Origin: an uncultured Limnohabitans sp.
GTDB taxonomy: Bacteria > Pseudomonadota > Gammaproteobacteria > Burkholderiales > Burkholderiaceae_C
DNA length: 7,407 nt
Assembly: GCA_937928195.1 (NCBI GenBank)
Contig: CALEYZ010000065.1
Location: forward strand, 1-7,407
Reading direction: 5' to 3'
Numbering within the stretch: position 1 is the stretch's first letter; each line of letters starts with the position of its first letter. Positions 7,094 through 7,407 of the stretch are shown in pieces. The notes beneath the pieces were generated by a model. It was not told where the DNA came from and ran no database searches. It saw only the letters and a list, made by a program, of their open reading frames with translations. A program made the translations under genes and the position numbers.

Positions 7094-7208
7094 GCCTGAC
7101 GATGTCCTACTTTCACACGGGAACCCGCACTATCATCGGCGCTGAATCGTTTCACTGTCCTGTTCGGGATGGGAAGGAGTGGTACCAATTCGCTATGGTC
7201 ATCAGGCA
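7094..7208 (-). rRNA. rrf: 5S ribosomal RNA
   Basis: Read on the minus strand, this begins TGCCTGATGACCATAGCG, contains the highly conserved CCATCCCGAACAGGA and CGCCGATGATAGTG segments, and ends with GTCAGGC, which pairs with the 5' end to close helix I. The length is about 115 bases, as usual for betaproteobacterial 5S rRNA. The exact ends are uncertain by a few bases. It lies downstream of 23S rRNA on the same strand and is followed by a strong terminator, so it is the last gene of this rRNA operon. Confidence 0.96.
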
Positions 7209-7222
7209 AAACTTTTGTGCCA

Positions 7223-7243
7223 TCTTGACCACCACGGTCAAGA
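7223..7243 (-). repeat. Spacer hairpin just upstream of 5S
   Basis: TCTTGACC (7223-7230) and GGTCAAGA (7236-7243) are perfect eight-base arms around a five-base loop, about 15 bases before the 5S 5' end in the transcript. Its place suggests a processing or folding element for 5S maturation; this is inference. Confidence 0.65.
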
Positions 7244-7318
7244 CAACAAATTCACAGAGTTCGAATTAGATCGGCTTTTCAGCCTTATTTTGAATGCGTC
7301 AAACTTGGCATAACAGCC

Positions 7319-7356
7319 TTGATCGTGAACCTGATTATTGCTAATCAAGCGATCAA
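7319..7356 (-). repeat. Nested spacer hairpin downstream of 23S
   Basis: Outer arms TTGATCG (7319-7325) and CGATCAA (7350-7356) enclose inner arms TGATTA (7332-7337) and TAATCA (7342-7347) with a four-base loop. The structure starts about six bases after the predicted 23S 3' end in the transcript. It could take part in 23S tail processing, in competition with the long stem formed with sequence upstream of 23S, which is outside the window. Confidence 0.6.
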
Positions 7357-7362
7357 AGTTAT

Positions 7363-7407
7363 AGGGTCAAGCCGCACGAGCAATTAGTATCAGTTAGCTT
7401 AACGCAT
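7363..7407 (-). rRNA. rrl: 23S ribosomal RNA, 3' end only
   Basis: Read on the minus strand, the last bases in the window (GTTAAGCTAACTGATACTAA, then GCTCGTGCGGCTTGACC) match the conserved 3' end of bacterial 23S rRNA; GGCTTGACC would pair with the mature 5' end to close helix 1. The gene runs off the right edge. The 3' boundary is placed two bases after GACC by analogy with E. coli and may be off by several bases. Confidence 0.93.

Larger units (their letters stand above)
7209..7362 (-). other. 23S-5S internal transcribed spacer
   Basis: About 154 bases between the 23S 3' end and 5S, transcribed as part of the rRNA precursor. I see no tRNA in it. It holds two clear hairpins, listed separately, that are likely features of the unprocessed transcript and possible RNase cleavage sites. 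Confidence 0.85.

Noticed and set aside
6991..7209. 72-codon minus-strand open frame over the 5S rRNA
   Set aside because: It is the antisense-free reading of 5S rRNA and the terminator themselves; this is a known type of false gene call in betaproteobacterial rRNA operons.
1..7407. CRISPR array, insertion sequence, phage or defence genes
   Set aside because: No spaced direct repeats, transposase, terminal inverted repeats or defence-type domains were seen; every large coding region is a recognised core or metabolic family.

Overview
The window looks like an ordinary chromosomal segment of a betaproteobacterium, most likely of the Burkholderiales/Comamonadaceae. This rests on three things: the gene order corC-lnt-glyQ, the 5S and 23S 3'-end sequences, and the style of the encoded proteins. 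By eye the base composition is close to 50% GC, low for most Comamonadaceae, so a freshwater Limnohabitans/Rhodoferax-like bacterium is a reasonable guess; the genus is inference.

Left half (1-4147), all on the minus strand: a probable operon in transcription order GNAT acetyltransferase -> corC (CBS/CorC_HlyC protein) -> lnt (apolipoprotein N-acyltransferase) -> glyQ (glycyl-tRNA synthetase alpha subunit, cut by the left window edge). Genes are tightly packed: GNAT and corC are about 50 bases apart, or overlap if an earlier GTG is used; corC and lnt share an ATGA; lnt and glyQ are 46 bases apart. The operon joins a putative acetyltransferase, a ribosome- or metal-related cytosolic protein, the last step of lipoprotein maturation and tRNA charging.

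Middle and right (4148-6994), plus strand: a 180-base divergent intergenic region, then fadD (long-chain acyl-CoA synthetase, full length, all adenylation motifs intact), then after 57 bases a metallo-beta-lactamase-fold hydrolase. The hydrolase gene has clearly different codon use from fadD: 11 TTA codons in 306 residues against 1 in 562.

Right end (6995-7407): the distal end of a ribosomal RNA operon on the minus strand, convergent with the hydrolase gene. Reading leftward it holds the last about 45 bases of 23S rRNA, a roughly 154-base 23S-5S spacer with two hairpins and no tRNA, 5S rRNA, and a strong hairpin terminator with a nine-base U tract.

I found no mobile element, CRISPR array, toxin-antitoxin pair or evident new system. 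The points worth a second look are modest: the compositional break at the hydrolase gene, the glyQ start without a Shine-Dalgarno sequence behind a U tract, the non-ATG start and charged N-terminus of CorC, the GNAT protein with a helical tail, and structured RNA around the rRNA end.
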